NCBI RefSeq assembly: GCF_947499215.1
Contig: NZ_CANMNI010000001.1
Coordinates: forward strand, 1,383,523-1,447,522
DNA: 64,000 nucleotides
Direction of reading: 5' to 3'
DNA from: an uncultured Pontibacter sp.
GTDB lineage: Bacteria; Bacteroidota; Bacteroidia; Cytophagales; Hymenobacteraceae
Part shown: positions 42,227 through 51,462 of the stretch, piece by piece
Numbering within the stretch: the first letter of the stretch is position 1
How the letters are laid out: each line of letters starts with the position of its first letter
Translations under genes and position numbers: made by a program
Notes under the pieces: generated by a model
Database searches by the model: none
What the model saw: only the letters and a program-made list of their open reading frames with translations
What the model was told of the DNA's origin: nothing

Positions 42227-42253
42227 GCAGAGAGTGAGGGATTCGAACCCCAC
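42227..42253 (-). other. tRNA 3'-end remnant, probable attachment site of an integrated element
   Basis: On the minus strand the sequence reads GGGTTCGAATCCCTC (T-arm and loop, GTTCGAATC core) followed by ACTCTCT, as in the 3' end of a tRNA. The T-stem ends mispair, and no anticodon arm, D arm or 5' acceptor strand follows; sequence beyond 42253 is unrelated AT-rich DNA. This is the pattern left at the far end of an element that integrated into a tRNA gene. The element should lie at higher coordinates, since the 3' flank of the tRNA lies at lower ones. Confidence 0.6.
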
Positions 42254-42787
42254 ATATAAATGCCTTAAAATCAATAAATTGCAATAATAAACCTTAGTTA
42301 CTCACCGCTATTTTCTTATATGTTAACTGCAAATGCTACAGTATAAAATTATAACAGTTTTCTTAGAAAAACAACATTATACTTAACCCTTCGCATTCTC
42401 TTTCTTCTTCTTGAAAAATCGATTAGACTTATACTTCTAGAGTGAACTGAATGGATAGGAGGAAGTCAAGGTTTACAAGACCACATAATGGATGCGTTTC
42501 AGAAATATGAATGAATCGACGACCATCTATGGGAGGCTCTACTTAACCAGCAGTTCTTTATCAGAATGTAAGCTAGCTTATCACACACTGAAAAATTTCA
42601 CAGCCTTAGATTTATCCCCCAAATAATTACTTTAAGGAAAAACTAAATAGGAACATTTTATCCTCTTTATTAAAAAGGCAGGCCGGCAACATGTGCCGGC
42701 CCTTCACCTTAAACAAAACAAACTGAACTATTAAAACTAATCTACTTCTATTCGACCATCACATGATAACTAGAATCATCTTGGTGG
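42254..42787. other. 534-bp AT-rich non-coding region
   Basis: Non-coding and clearly AT-rich from the tRNA remnant to the M16 peptidase gene. Apart from the terminator at 42681-42701 I see no gene, RNA or repeat. It would suit the arm region of an attachment site. Confidence 0.5.
42681..42701 (-). terminator. Terminator of the M16 peptidase gene
   Basis: GGCCGGCA (42681-42688) pairs with TGCCGGCC (42694-42701) over a 5-base loop. On the minus strand it is followed by TGCCTTTTTAA. Confidence 0.85.
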
Positions 42788-45628
42788 CTATAGTGCTTCT
42801 GCCTCTTCTGGTAACAGCACTAAATTTACCATATCCTCGCCGCTCAGGTATTTACCGGACGCTTTTTTAGTCTTTTTGAGATTTATATTATCCAGACGTT
42901 TCTGGTATGTATCACTAAACTTCTCGTCTCTTCTCTTAGCATATACACCCTCTAGGTGATTCAACCAAAACCGATTAGCTTTAAGTTGGACCTCTAGCTG
43001 GCTTTTTTCTTGAGCCACGAACTTTGCTACCTCTTCTTCTGTTGGCCCCTCCGCCTGCATCTTCTGGATCTCATCAGTAGTAGCTGAAATTAATTTATCC
43101 ACCCGCTCGGTGCTACAGCTAAAAGAGACGGATATGGAATAGTATGGAGAAGGCTCTTTGACGTAGCTTAGGCCGACGGAAGGACTGTATACACCGCTTT
43201 CCTTCTCTCGCAACCGTTCAAGAAGTCTTGTCTCCAACGCTGATTTAATAACTTTCAAATTCAGGTTGTTTTCTTCGGTGTATTTATAATCGCCGTGATA
43301 CGAAAGTACAACCACAGCCTTATCCTCTATCCCCTTATAAACCTTCTTATTCACTCGACCAGTTAGCGGCTTTATACCAACATCCTTCGCTTTTTCTTTG
43401 CGATAAGTAGCAGGCAAGGCTCCTAAATAGTTTTCAAGTAGTGGTTTGATGGCATCTACTTCAAAATTTCCCACAAACATAAAGGTAAAGTCACTGGCAT
43501 CAGCAAATCGATCCTGGTAAAACGCATACGCTTTCTGCAGTGACACGTCTTCCAACTGTTCCAATGTCATACTTGTGGCCCAAGGGCCCCTCCCTTTCAT
43601 CACTGCATTCACAGTATCTTGAAATACAGACATGGGGTTGGCCGACTTGCCTTCTATAGCCACCCTTGCATTTTCAATTTGTCTGCTAAAAGTCGTGGAA
43701 TCTTTTCTAGGTTGTGTAAAATACAGATAGGTAAGCTGCAAAGCAGTTTCTAAATCCTGTGGAGAAGAATGACCTTGAAAGCCCTCGGTGTAGGTGCCAA
43801 TATAAGGGCCAACAGCCAATGATTTTCCCGTCAGCATTCTGTTGATCTGACTTGAAGTAAATTTACCGACCCCTGATGAGGCGATGATACTATTGGCCAT
43901 TTTGGAGGAGTGGATATCTGCTAAGGAAGCTAGCGAATAACCTCCCGGACTAAAGGCTGTAAACAGGATTTCATCATTTTTGAAATCAGTAGGCTTTAAC
44001 ACAATCTTTACACCATTCGAAAGCGTTATTTCTGTCGCCCCCAGCGCTTTGTTATACTTAGATTTTGTAATTGTCCCGACATTGAGCACTTCACTCAACA
44101 AGGGTTCATTTATAACATCATCAACATGAGCCAATACCTCTCGCTGCTTGTTGTTGATCCATGCCAACAGTTCAGCTTCTGTTGGAAGCACACCTTTGCT
44201 TTTTTCAGTTGCCTGCACTATCGCAATCTGATTATGGTTTGTCACAAATCCCGCAGCCATTTCATTCACTTCCTCCAAAGTGACTCCATCCAGATAGGTG
44301 GTATAAAATGCATGGGCGTAATCCATGCTCATGATGGCCTCGCCTGTGAGATAATGCTTGAGATACTGGTTGACATAAGCCTTGGAGGAGGTTTTGTCTT
44401 TCTCCTTATAGCTTTTATCGACTGAGGTCATAAAGCTTACTTTCACACGGTCTAGTTCAGATTGTGTAAATCCGAATCTTTGCATCTTCAGCACTTCGTC
44501 CATCAGGCCTTCAACAGCAACCTGTAACTGTTCAGGACTTTTCGGGACTACCTGCAGTGTAAAAGCGTTCAGATTGGCCATACCTCCTTGGTAAGGCCCA
44601 TACCCTGCACTGGCATTTAGAAAAGGAGCTTTGCCACTCTTCACTAAATCACTGATCCTAATTGCCAGCATACTGCTAGCAGCACTTCTGATGATGGAGT
44701 TTCTTAAATCTTGGGTTGTTTTAGTTACTGTTTCAGGGTGTTTATACATAACAGATGCCACTGTATAGGGAAACTCAGGGTCTGTCACGATCTTCGTAAG
44801 GGGCTCTTGGTTGTCAGGTATAGTATAAGACACTAACTCTGGGGGTTTGGCTGGTGACTTCAGCCCCTCAAAGTTTTCTTTGATTAGGTTCTCCACCTTT
44901 TCAGCATCAAAGTCTCCTACCGCTATAATAGCCTGCAAGTCTGGCCTATACCATTCTTTGTAATATTGCTTTAGCGTTTCGTGCTTAAAACTCTTAATGG
45001 TATTCACATCACCGATTGGCAAGCGCTCATTATACCTAGAGTTAGCAAGCAGCACAGGTAAAAGCTGGTTGCTGATTCGTTCCGACACGTTCTTACCCCT
45101 CTGACGCTCCTCTTCAACAATAATCCCTCTTTCCTTATCTATCTCTGTGCCGTCAAATGAAACATGACCTGCCCACTCAGCCAGAATTTTAAAGCCTGTC
45201 TCCACCAGTTCAGGATTACTGGTCGGCAAAGGAAGCTGGTAAACTGTTTGGTCAAAACTTGTATAGGCATTCAGGTCAGCTCCAAACCGCACACCGGCTT
45301 TCTGCAGATAGTTAATCAGTTCATTCTCCGGAAAGCTGCGTGTCCCGTTAAAAGCCATGTGCTCCGTGAAATGCGCCAATCCTTTCTGGTCATCGTTTTC
45401 CTGCAGAGATCCCGCCTTAACAACAAGGTATAACTCTGCCCGCTGACTTGGTTCTGTATTCTTGCGGATATAATAAGTGAGTCCATTAGCCAACTTTCCA
45501 ATCTTCACGTCAGCGTCTACCGGAATAACCTCTGAACCGACAGTCTTTAGGTCGGTTTGTGCGGAAGCAGTTGCACTCCAGAAGAAAAAGGAAAGAAATG
45601 GGACTATAAAAAAGTTCTTATACTTCAT
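42788..45628 (-). CDS. M16-family zinc metallopeptidase (PqqL-like), exported
   Basis: A 946-residue periplasmic zinc peptidase with a signal peptide (FFFWSATASAQ). The inverted zinc motif HxxEH is GLAHFTEHMAFNGT (His86, Glu89, His90), with the downstream acidic ligand in RGIIVEEERQR (about Glu172-174). A second M16 half follows (GPYIGTYTEGFQGHSSPQDLETAL..., FVGNFEVDAIKPLLENYLGALP). The closed-chamber M16 enzymes degrade imported peptides; E. coli PqqL, which works with a TonB-dependent receptor, is a parallel. Gene order beside a SusC/D locus and Gld-like transporters makes processing of imported peptides plausible, but that is inference. Confidence 0.92.
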   Translation of the reverse strand: MKYKNFFIVPFLSFFFWSATASAQTDLKTVGSEVIPVDADVKIGKLANGLTYYIRKNTEPSQRAELYLVVKAGSLQENDDQKGLAHFTEHMAFNGTRSFPENELINYLQKAGVRFGADLNAYTSFDQTVYQLPLPTSNPELVETGFKILAEWAGHVSFDGTEIDKERGIIVEEERQRGKNVSERISNQLLPVLLANSRYNERLPIGDVNTIKSFKHETLKQYYKEWYRPDLQAIIAVGDFDAEKVENLIKENFEGLKSPAKPPELVSYTIPDNQEPLTKIVTDPEFPYTVASVMYKHPETVTKTTQDLRNSIIRSAASSMLAIRISDLVKSGKAPFLNASAGYGPYQGGMANLNAFTLQVVPKSPEQLQVAVEGLMDEVLKMQRFGFTQSELDRVKVSFMTSVDKSYKEKDKTSSKAYVNQYLKHYLTGEAIMSMDYAHAFYTTYLDGVTLEEVNEMAAGFVTNHNQIAIVQATEKSKGVLPTEAELLAWINNKQREVLAHVDDVINEPLLSEVLNVGTITKSKYNKALGATEITLSNGVKIVLKPTDFKNDEILFTAFSPGGYSLASLADIHSSKMANSIIASSGVGKFTSSQINRMLTGKSLAVGPYIGTYTEGFQGHSSPQDLETALQLTYLYFTQPRKDSTTFSRQIENARVAIEGKSANPMSVFQDTVNAVMKGRGPWATSMTLEQLEDVSLQKAYAFYQDRFADASDFTFMFVGNFEVDAIKPLLENYLGALPATYRKEKAKDVGIKPLTGRVNKKVYKGIEDKAVVVLSYHGDYKYTEENNLNLKVIKSALETRLLERLREKESGVYSPSVGLSYVKEPSPYYSISVSFSCSTERVDKLISATTDEIQKMQAEGPTEEEVAKFVAQEKSQLEVQLKANRFWLNHLEGVYAKRRDEKFSDTYQKRLDNINLKKTKKASGKYLSGEDMVNLVLLPEEAEAL

Positions 45629-45725
45629 AATCTTGGTTATAAACCCGAAGCTGCATTTACCAGCGGGTCTTAAAATTTATAGGGTTCCAATCTTTCAGCG
45701 CTCGGAGGCCTAGATAAAAAGGATT

Positions 45726-45767
45726 GTGTGCCAGCCAGCCTCATTTTAAGGGGCATAGCTAGCACAC
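45726..45767 (-). terminator. Probable terminator of the Gld-type transporter operon
   Basis: GTGTGCCAGC (45726-45735) pairs with GCTAGCACAC (45758-45767) with one mismatch, just beyond the stop at 45773 on the minus strand. Confidence 0.5.
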
Positions 45768-45772
45768 CCCTG

Positions 45773-48040
45773 TTATTTACTTCTTCTAATCATTAAGAGT
45801 ACCGCGCCAAACATTCCAACCAGAAGTGGAATAACCCCCAGCGTGGATACTTTCATCCAGCCAATATCTCCTCTGGTTAGCAATACTTTATCGTCAATGG
45901 ATTTCGGTCTGCTGGTGTCTACAGGGTATTCTCCGTCGCTGAACCATTTGAACATTCTGAGGGCAAAGGAAGCATTGACGGTATTTACATTGTTCCTGTT
46001 GATCTCTCCATTGCTCATGAAATCAGCGTCACCCAACACCATGATCTTCTGCTCTTTGTCACCAACCACTCTTTGCAAAGCGAGGGCTACAGGCGCTGCT
46101 ATCTTCTTTTCAGAAGCCGGATCAAAGGTTACCTTCTCCGTATTCAGGTCGAATTCACCTAGTTTGTTCCAAGTGACCTGTTCATTGGTAACCAAGATTG
46201 GTGTAACCTTGTATTTGCCCATATCCATGTAAGCCAGTCTCACAGCCCCCGGGAAAGTGACAACCGCTTTGTCGTAGAAACCGAATCCAAAAGCGGCTGC
46301 ATCAACCGTGAACTTCGCCTGAATCAGGTTCAGCTCGTAGTTCTCGCTTTCCTGCAGCAGTGTACCCGGCGCAAAAGCGACCCCAAGCTTTTCAATGATG
46401 GGGTTCAGGACGGACTGCCTGCCCGGCTCCCCTGCGATCAGAATATTTCCGCCAGCCTCTATGTACGCTGTTATTTGTTTGGCCTGATCATTTGAATACT
46501 CACTCTTAGGATCTGCGAGGACCAACACATTTAGGTTAGTAGGTATATCCTGACCATCAGCGAGAGTGATGTCAATTACATCAAAACCGGCATTAATGAG
46601 AGAACCCCTGACATTCAGCCCCTTGGTTATTACCTTGTAGGCCCCGTCCACAATCTTATCAGTGCTTCTCTCACCGTTTCCAGTCAGCACACCCACAAGT
46701 CCGGGAGCAGCCACTAATCGCTTTAAAGCGGCAGTAATCTCTGTCTCACCGGGGTATTGAAAAATATCGTCAAACATCCTGAGTGCTGTCTGCTTGCCGC
46801 CATAATCCACGATCCTGACCAGTCTATTATCTTCAGGTACTAGATCAATTAGTTGTTTGATTTGAGAAGGCTCTAGGAGTTCGTCAAAGTCCAACTTGTG
46901 GGCTTTTGCAGCGCGTTGTGCTTTCTCCACTAATGTTCGGGTCGTGTCATTGAAATGAACAAGCGTGTCATAATAGTACACATAATCCATTTTCATATCA
47001 GGCAGAAATCGGCGGTACTTCTCAAACTGGTTGAGATCGCTTATCCGATTCTTGGGGGCACCGTGTGAAGCGCTGTAATGATTTACGTTCACATAAGTGG
47101 TAATTTTAATAGGCTTGTCTAATTGCCCCACAATATCCTGCGATGTTTGTGTCAGGGTTCTATCCTTAAAGCGGGTAGTGTCATAATATCCATTCAAGGC
47201 AGGCAGCGATGTTACATACCCTATCGCCACAACCAACACCACCACAAAACTATACCGGAGGAATTTCACGCCTGCTGTAGAGGTTTTGCGCTCTCCTTGC
47301 AGCTTCATGATTGTCAGTTGCAGGAACATACCAATCACAAGCAGGAAGTAAATTAAGTCTTTGCTGCTGATGAGCCCATTGACAGCGTGCTCCGCCCTAC
47401 CAGATATGGAGAGCCAGTACGTGATATCGCGCACAAAATCATACTCCTGCCCTACTTTCCCAATGAAGTTAAGCGCGGCGAGTACAGCCAGTGTGCTGAT
47501 GGCCGCCACGACCTGATAGGTAGTTAGGCTTGACATGAAAAGGCCAATAGCTGAATAGGCACACATCAAGAGGTATATACCCAATATACCACCCAGCACG
47601 AATTTTATATCCAGCGCTTCAACGGAAACAACGCCGGCCAGTATAAAACTCAGCAATACAAAGGCCAACAGAAGCGAATAGATCATCATCGAGAGAAACT
47701 TACCCAACACGATCTGCGGCACTGTAACAGGAGAGGACTGCAGCAGCTTAATGGAACCGCTGCTCGTCTCACGGCTCAGGAGCCCCATAGTCAAGAGCGG
47801 AATGTAGAGGTACAGGTTCTTCTGCACGGCAGGCAGTATACCGTCCTCCCCAGCGAACAGTATTTTCGTCAGCACCTGCAACGGCCTGCCCAACTGCTGA
47901 TTGGTTTCCTGGTTGTATAAAAGCTCTGTAAAGGTTAGACCTGTTTGTATAATAAAGATTATCAGCACTAGCCAAGCGATCGGAGAATAGAACATAAGGC
48001 TTAGCTCCAACCGTGCGATCCGTAATATTTTTTTCATCAA
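45773..48040 (-). CDS. Fused GldF/GldG-type ABC transporter permease, copy 1
   Basis: A 755-residue fusion. The N-terminal 250 or so residues are an ABC-2 permease (six helices: SPIAWLVLIIFIIQTGLTF, LYLYIPLLTMGLLSRE, FLSMMIYSLLLAFVLLSFILAG, VLGGILGIYLLMCAYSAIGLFMSS...) as in GldF. The rest is a GldG-like periplasmic ABC_transp_aux domain (KPIKITTYVNVNHYSA, GVLTGNGERSTDKI, AYIEAGGNILIAGEPGRQ, IMVLGDADFMSNGEINR), closed by one C-terminal helix. Gld proteins act in gliding and type IX secretion, but fused forms outside gld loci have unknown cargo. The ATPase gene lies 8 bases upstream. It is a close paralogue of the gene at 49.1-51.3 kb. Confidence 0.9.
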   Translation of the reverse strand: MMKKILRIARLELSLMFYSPIAWLVLIIFIIQTGLTFTELLYNQETNQQLGRPLQVLTKILFAGEDGILPAVQKNLYLYIPLLTMGLLSRETSSGSIKLLQSSPVTVPQIVLGKFLSMMIYSLLLAFVLLSFILAGVVSVEALDIKFVLGGILGIYLLMCAYSAIGLFMSSLTTYQVVAAISTLAVLAALNFIGKVGQEYDFVRDITYWLSISGRAEHAVNGLISSKDLIYFLLVIGMFLQLTIMKLQGERKTSTAGVKFLRYSFVVVLVVAIGYVTSLPALNGYYDTTRFKDRTLTQTSQDIVGQLDKPIKITTYVNVNHYSASHGAPKNRISDLNQFEKYRRFLPDMKMDYVYYYDTLVHFNDTTRTLVEKAQRAAKAHKLDFDELLEPSQIKQLIDLVPEDNRLVRIVDYGGKQTALRMFDDIFQYPGETEITAALKRLVAAPGLVGVLTGNGERSTDKIVDGAYKVITKGLNVRGSLINAGFDVIDITLADGQDIPTNLNVLVLADPKSEYSNDQAKQITAYIEAGGNILIAGEPGRQSVLNPIIEKLGVAFAPGTLLQESENYELNLIQAKFTVDAAAFGFGFYDKAVVTFPGAVRLAYMDMGKYKVTPILVTNEQVTWNKLGEFDLNTEKVTFDPASEKKIAAPVALALQRVVGDKEQKIMVLGDADFMSNGEINRNNVNTVNASFALRMFKWFSDGEYPVDTSRPKSIDDKVLLTRGDIGWMKVSTLGVIPLLVGMFGAVLLMIRRSK

Positions 48041-48048
48041 GCTAAGTT

Positions 48049-49014
48049 TTAAGGATTAACAAGCACGTATTCCTGACCCTTCGTTTCCACAGTTTGCTTC
48101 TTTGACAGCTGCGCGAAAATTCCATCCAGTGAACTCTTCTCAAGGTATATCTCCGAAAGCGGCCAACCGTTGGTCACGCTTGCTTGAATAATTTTCTTGG
48201 TAATCTCAGGGCCCGTGTTAAACTGCAGGCGAATTCTGTTCTTGGTCACAAAATACACATCCGTAATGCCATCAATCGCATAGAGCTCACTTTCTGTCGG
48301 CGGGTTGTCTACTTCCATGATCAGGGTGTTTGGCTCGATGTAATTGTTGAAAGCATAGAGCGTATCGGCAAACACGATTTCGCCATGCTCAATCATCACG
48401 ATGTTGTCGCAGGTAGCCTGTACCTCTGACAGAATGTGCGTAGAGAGGATGACAGCCCGGTCTTCGGCTATCTCCCTGATCAGCTTTCTCACTTCCAGTA
48501 TCTGATTCGGATCGAGTCCATTCGTTGGCTCGTCAAGCACTACCAGTTTAGGGTTATGGATAATAGCCTGTGCGAGGCCCACACGCTGCTGGTACCCCCC
48601 TGAAAGATTCTTAAGTACGCGCTTGCTAAAATGGGAAATACCGCACTTTGCTTTCGCAAGCTCCAAGGCGTCTTTTATCCGCTTGGAAGGTATGGAGCGC
48701 ATGTGCGCGCAATGCGTAAGGTATTCGTCCACGGTCAGTTCTAAATGCAACGGGGCTTTTTGGGGAAGGAAACCGATGAGCTTTTTCGCCTCCACGGGAT
48801 TTTCCCTCACATCGATCCCATCAATTATCGCCTTGCCCTCTGTCTGGTTGATCACTCCGCAGAGAATGTTCATGGTGGTTGATTTACCGGCCCCGTTGGA
48901 GCCCAGCAAGCCAAGGATACCTCTGTTCTGTATTTCGAAGCTTATATTTTTAACCGCCCAGTCTTTGCTGTAACGATGTGACAGGTTCTGAATTTTTGCG
49001 ATGCTTTTTTCCAT
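48049..49014 (-). CDS. ABC transporter ATP-binding protein (GldA-like)
   Basis: A 321-residue cytoplasmic ATPase of the ABC-2/GldA group. Walker A is GSNGAGKST (Gly38-Thr46), the signature is LSGGYQQR (about 137-144), Walker B is LVVLDEPTNGLDP (Asp161, Glu162 catalytic), and the switch histidine is in ILSTHILSEV. The C-terminal 90 residues are an accessory domain of the family. Sandwiched between two fused permease genes (39 and 8 bases), it most likely powers one complex made of both. Confidence 0.94.
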   Translation of the reverse strand: MEKSIAKIQNLSHRYSKDWAVKNISFEIQNRGILGLLGSNGAGKSTTMNILCGVINQTEGKAIIDGIDVRENPVEAKKLIGFLPQKAPLHLELTVDEYLTHCAHMRSIPSKRIKDALELAKAKCGISHFSKRVLKNLSGGYQQRVGLAQAIIHNPKLVVLDEPTNGLDPNQILEVRKLIREIAEDRAVILSTHILSEVQATCDNIVMIEHGEIVFADTLYAFNNYIEPNTLIMEVDNPPTESELYAIDGITDVYFVTKNRIRLQFNTGPEITKKIIQASVTNGWPLSEIYLEKSSLDGIFAQLSKKQTVETKGQEYVLVNP

Positions 49015-49053
49015 CTCTATTTAATATATGATGTGTTGTGACTTCTTCTAAAA

Positions 49054-51321
49054 TTAATTTCTTTTCCTTCTGATCAAGGTATAGGTGCCCATGGCGCCCA
49101 AGGATACTGGCATCAGGCCCAAAAAGAGCAGCTGCAACCATGATATCTGGGCCTGCGATACAAGTATTTTATTGTCGATGGGTTCGGGGCGGGTTGTATC
49201 AATCGGGAACTCATTGCCGCTAAACCATCTGAACATATTCATCGCAAAATCAAAGTTCTTTGTGCGGATGTTGTGCCTGCGCATCTCGCCGTTACTCATA
49301 AAGTCTGCATCACCCAGTATTATGATCTTCTGTTCCTTATAGGGCAGCTCTCTTGTCAAAGCAAGCGCCACAGGTACAGAGGCCTTTTTATCAAAATCGG
49401 GCCTGAATTTTATATCCTCACTCTCTAGGTTAAAGCTTTCTGTTCTATTCCACACGGCGCGCTTGTCGGTTACCATGATTGGAGCTGCCTCAAAGTCAGC
49501 GGTTTGGATATACCTAATTCCAACAGCGCTTGGCATGGCGATCACATCTTTGCCTGTAATGGACTTGTTAAATGCACTCGCTTTGTTTGAAAGGCGGGCC
49601 TGCACCAGATCCAGTTCCAAATCCTTCGTCTCCTGCAGCAAAGTTCCCGGCATAAAAGAAACCCCAATCGTCTCCATTAGCGGATTAAGTATTTCCTGTT
49701 TGCCCGGCTCGCCTGCGATCAGGATATTTCCCCCTTTATTGATATAGTCTGCTATAGCCTTCACCTGCTCACCGGTATAAGCCTCCAACGGATCTGCCAC
49801 TAGAAGCACTGCCAGATGTTCAGGGATAGTGAGCGTGCTATCGAAGGAGATGTTCATCACATCAAAACCCTGGTTGATCAGAGCCCCTCTTGTAGATAGG
49901 GCGTTCATAACGCCTTTGTAGTCTTTGTCGCCTGTTCTCAGGACGCTTCGCTCGTCTTGTCCGGTTAAAATGCCTACTACCGGCGCATCCGAGATCAGGC
50001 GCTTCAAGGCGGCTGAAATTTCAGCTTCCTGTGGGTAGGTAATCATGTCGTAGAACATGCGGAGTGGCGTACTTTTGCCATCGTACTCCACCATGCGCAC
50101 AAACAGGTTCTCTTCTGGCACCAAATTAATTTGTTTGCGGATCTCAGTAGGGGCCAGTATACGCTCGTAGTCAAACCCGTAAGCCAAGGAGGTTTGCAAG
50201 GCCCTGTCAGGGAGAGACTTCTCTGAAAAATCCCTAGCAGTGAACGTTGAGTCGTAGTACGTCACATAGTTCATTTCCAAATCAGGAAGGAAACGCGTGT
50301 ACTGATCGAATTTCTTTAAATCGAAAATACGGAACTTGGGAGAGCCCAAATGCGCAAAGCCGTTTACTACGTTTACATAGGTCGTGATTTTAACGGGTTT
50401 GTCTAATTGGCTCAAGAGAGTCTTACTGTTCTCTGTAAGCGTTCTGTCTTTAAAACGGGTAGTATCATAATAGCCCGTCAGCTTAGGCTGTGAGCTGGTA
50501 TAGCCTATCGCCAACACCGCGATAACCAATAAGGCATATCTTCCGGCAGAGAAGAAGGCAGAGTAGGTCTGGCGGCCACTATTCAGCCTCATGATGGTCA
50601 GCGTCAAAAACAGGCTGATCACCAGCAGGAAGTAAATCACATCATTGCTACTGATCAATCCATTCACAAAATTATCAGCCCTTCCATCGATGGAGATCCA
50701 ATAGGTGATGTCTCTTACAAAATCGGTACTTTGGCCTATGTTTCCCACAAAACTCAGCGCGGCAAACAAGGCAAGCGTGCTGATGGCCGCCACTACTTGA
50801 TAAGAAGTGAGGCTAGACATGAACAAGCCAATGGCCGAGTAAGCGCAGATGAGCAAGTAGAGGCCTAGTACCCCCCCTAACACAAATTTCACATCCAAGG
50901 CTTCAATAGAAAAGGCAGCTGCAATCATGATACCTAAAAGCACGAGCACGAGCAACAAGCCGTAAGCCATCATGGCGGCAAACTTTCCTAGTATGATTTG
51001 TAGGTTGGTAAGCGGAGATGAAAACAGAAGCTTGATGGAGCCACTGCTGAGCTCTCTACTCATCAACCCCATTGTCAACAGCGGGATATAGAGGTATAGC
51101 TTGTGTTGCACGGACGAGAAAAAGCCTGTACCTCCCCCAAAAACATCTATCGTCAGCGATTTAAGTGGATTACCAAGCTGCTGACTGGTCTCACGGGCTT
51201 CAATTAAGTCGATAAAGGTGACGCCGCATTGTATTATAAAAATGATAAGCACAAGCCAAGCGATTGGGGAATAGAATAGAATGCTCAATTCCAATCGGGC
51301 TATTCGTAAGATTTTCTTCAT
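49054..51321 (-). CDS. Fused GldF/GldG-type ABC transporter permease, copy 2
   Basis: A 755-residue paralogue of the 45.8-48.0 kb gene, with the same length and domain order. Permease segments (SPIAWLVLIIFIIQCGVTF, LYLYIPLLTMGLMSRE) are near identical between copies, while the periplasmic part has drifted more (KPVKITTYVNVVNGFA, GILTGQDERSVLR, DYINKGGNILIAGEPGKQ, IIILGDADFMSNGEMRR). The frame opens at 51351, but the ATG at 51321 (MKKILRIARLEL) lines up exactly with the start of copy 1. First gene of the three-gene transporter operon; a terminator separates it from the PKD-like gene. Confidence 0.9.
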   Translation of the reverse strand: MKKILRIARLELSILFYSPIAWLVLIIFIIQCGVTFIDLIEARETSQQLGNPLKSLTIDVFGGGTGFFSSVQHKLYLYIPLLTMGLMSRELSSGSIKLLFSSPLTNLQIILGKFAAMMAYGLLLVLVLLGIMIAAAFSIEALDVKFVLGGVLGLYLLICAYSAIGLFMSSLTSYQVVAAISTLALFAALSFVGNIGQSTDFVRDITYWISIDGRADNFVNGLISSNDVIYFLLVISLFLTLTIMRLNSGRQTYSAFFSAGRYALLVIAVLAIGYTSSQPKLTGYYDTTRFKDRTLTENSKTLLSQLDKPVKITTYVNVVNGFAHLGSPKFRIFDLKKFDQYTRFLPDLEMNYVTYYDSTFTARDFSEKSLPDRALQTSLAYGFDYERILAPTEIRKQINLVPEENLFVRMVEYDGKSTPLRMFYDMITYPQEAEISAALKRLISDAPVVGILTGQDERSVLRTGDKDYKGVMNALSTRGALINQGFDVMNISFDSTLTIPEHLAVLLVADPLEAYTGEQVKAIADYINKGGNILIAGEPGKQEILNPLMETIGVSFMPGTLLQETKDLELDLVQARLSNKASAFNKSITGKDVIAMPSAVGIRYIQTADFEAAPIMVTDKRAVWNRTESFNLESEDIKFRPDFDKKASVPVALALTRELPYKEQKIIILGDADFMSNGEMRRHNIRTKNFDFAMNMFRWFSGNEFPIDTTRPEPIDNKILVSQAQISWLQLLFLGLMPVSLGAMGTYTLIRRKRN

Positions 51322-51416
51322 GTAGGTGTAAAGTTTTAAGGTACTGGGCAATGGCTTCGTATGGACGCTGAATTGACTACTAAGCTGCTTTCGGTGCCGG
51401 CAATTTTAGTGTAAAG

Positions 51417-51445
51417 GGAGTATCAGGATACTCACCTGATACTCC
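51417..51445 (-). terminator. Terminator of the SusCD operon
   Basis: GGAGTATCAGG (51417-51427) pairs with CCTGATACTCC (51435-51445) over ATACTCA. It lies 18 bases beyond the PKD-like gene stop, separating it from the transporter genes. Confidence 0.8.
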
Positions 51446-51462
51446 ATTAGGTATGGACTTTT

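Noticed and set aside
42227..42330. Intact tRNA gene at the tRNA-like sequence
   Set aside because: Only the T-arm and 3' acceptor strand are present; no anticodon arm or matching 5' acceptor strand follows.
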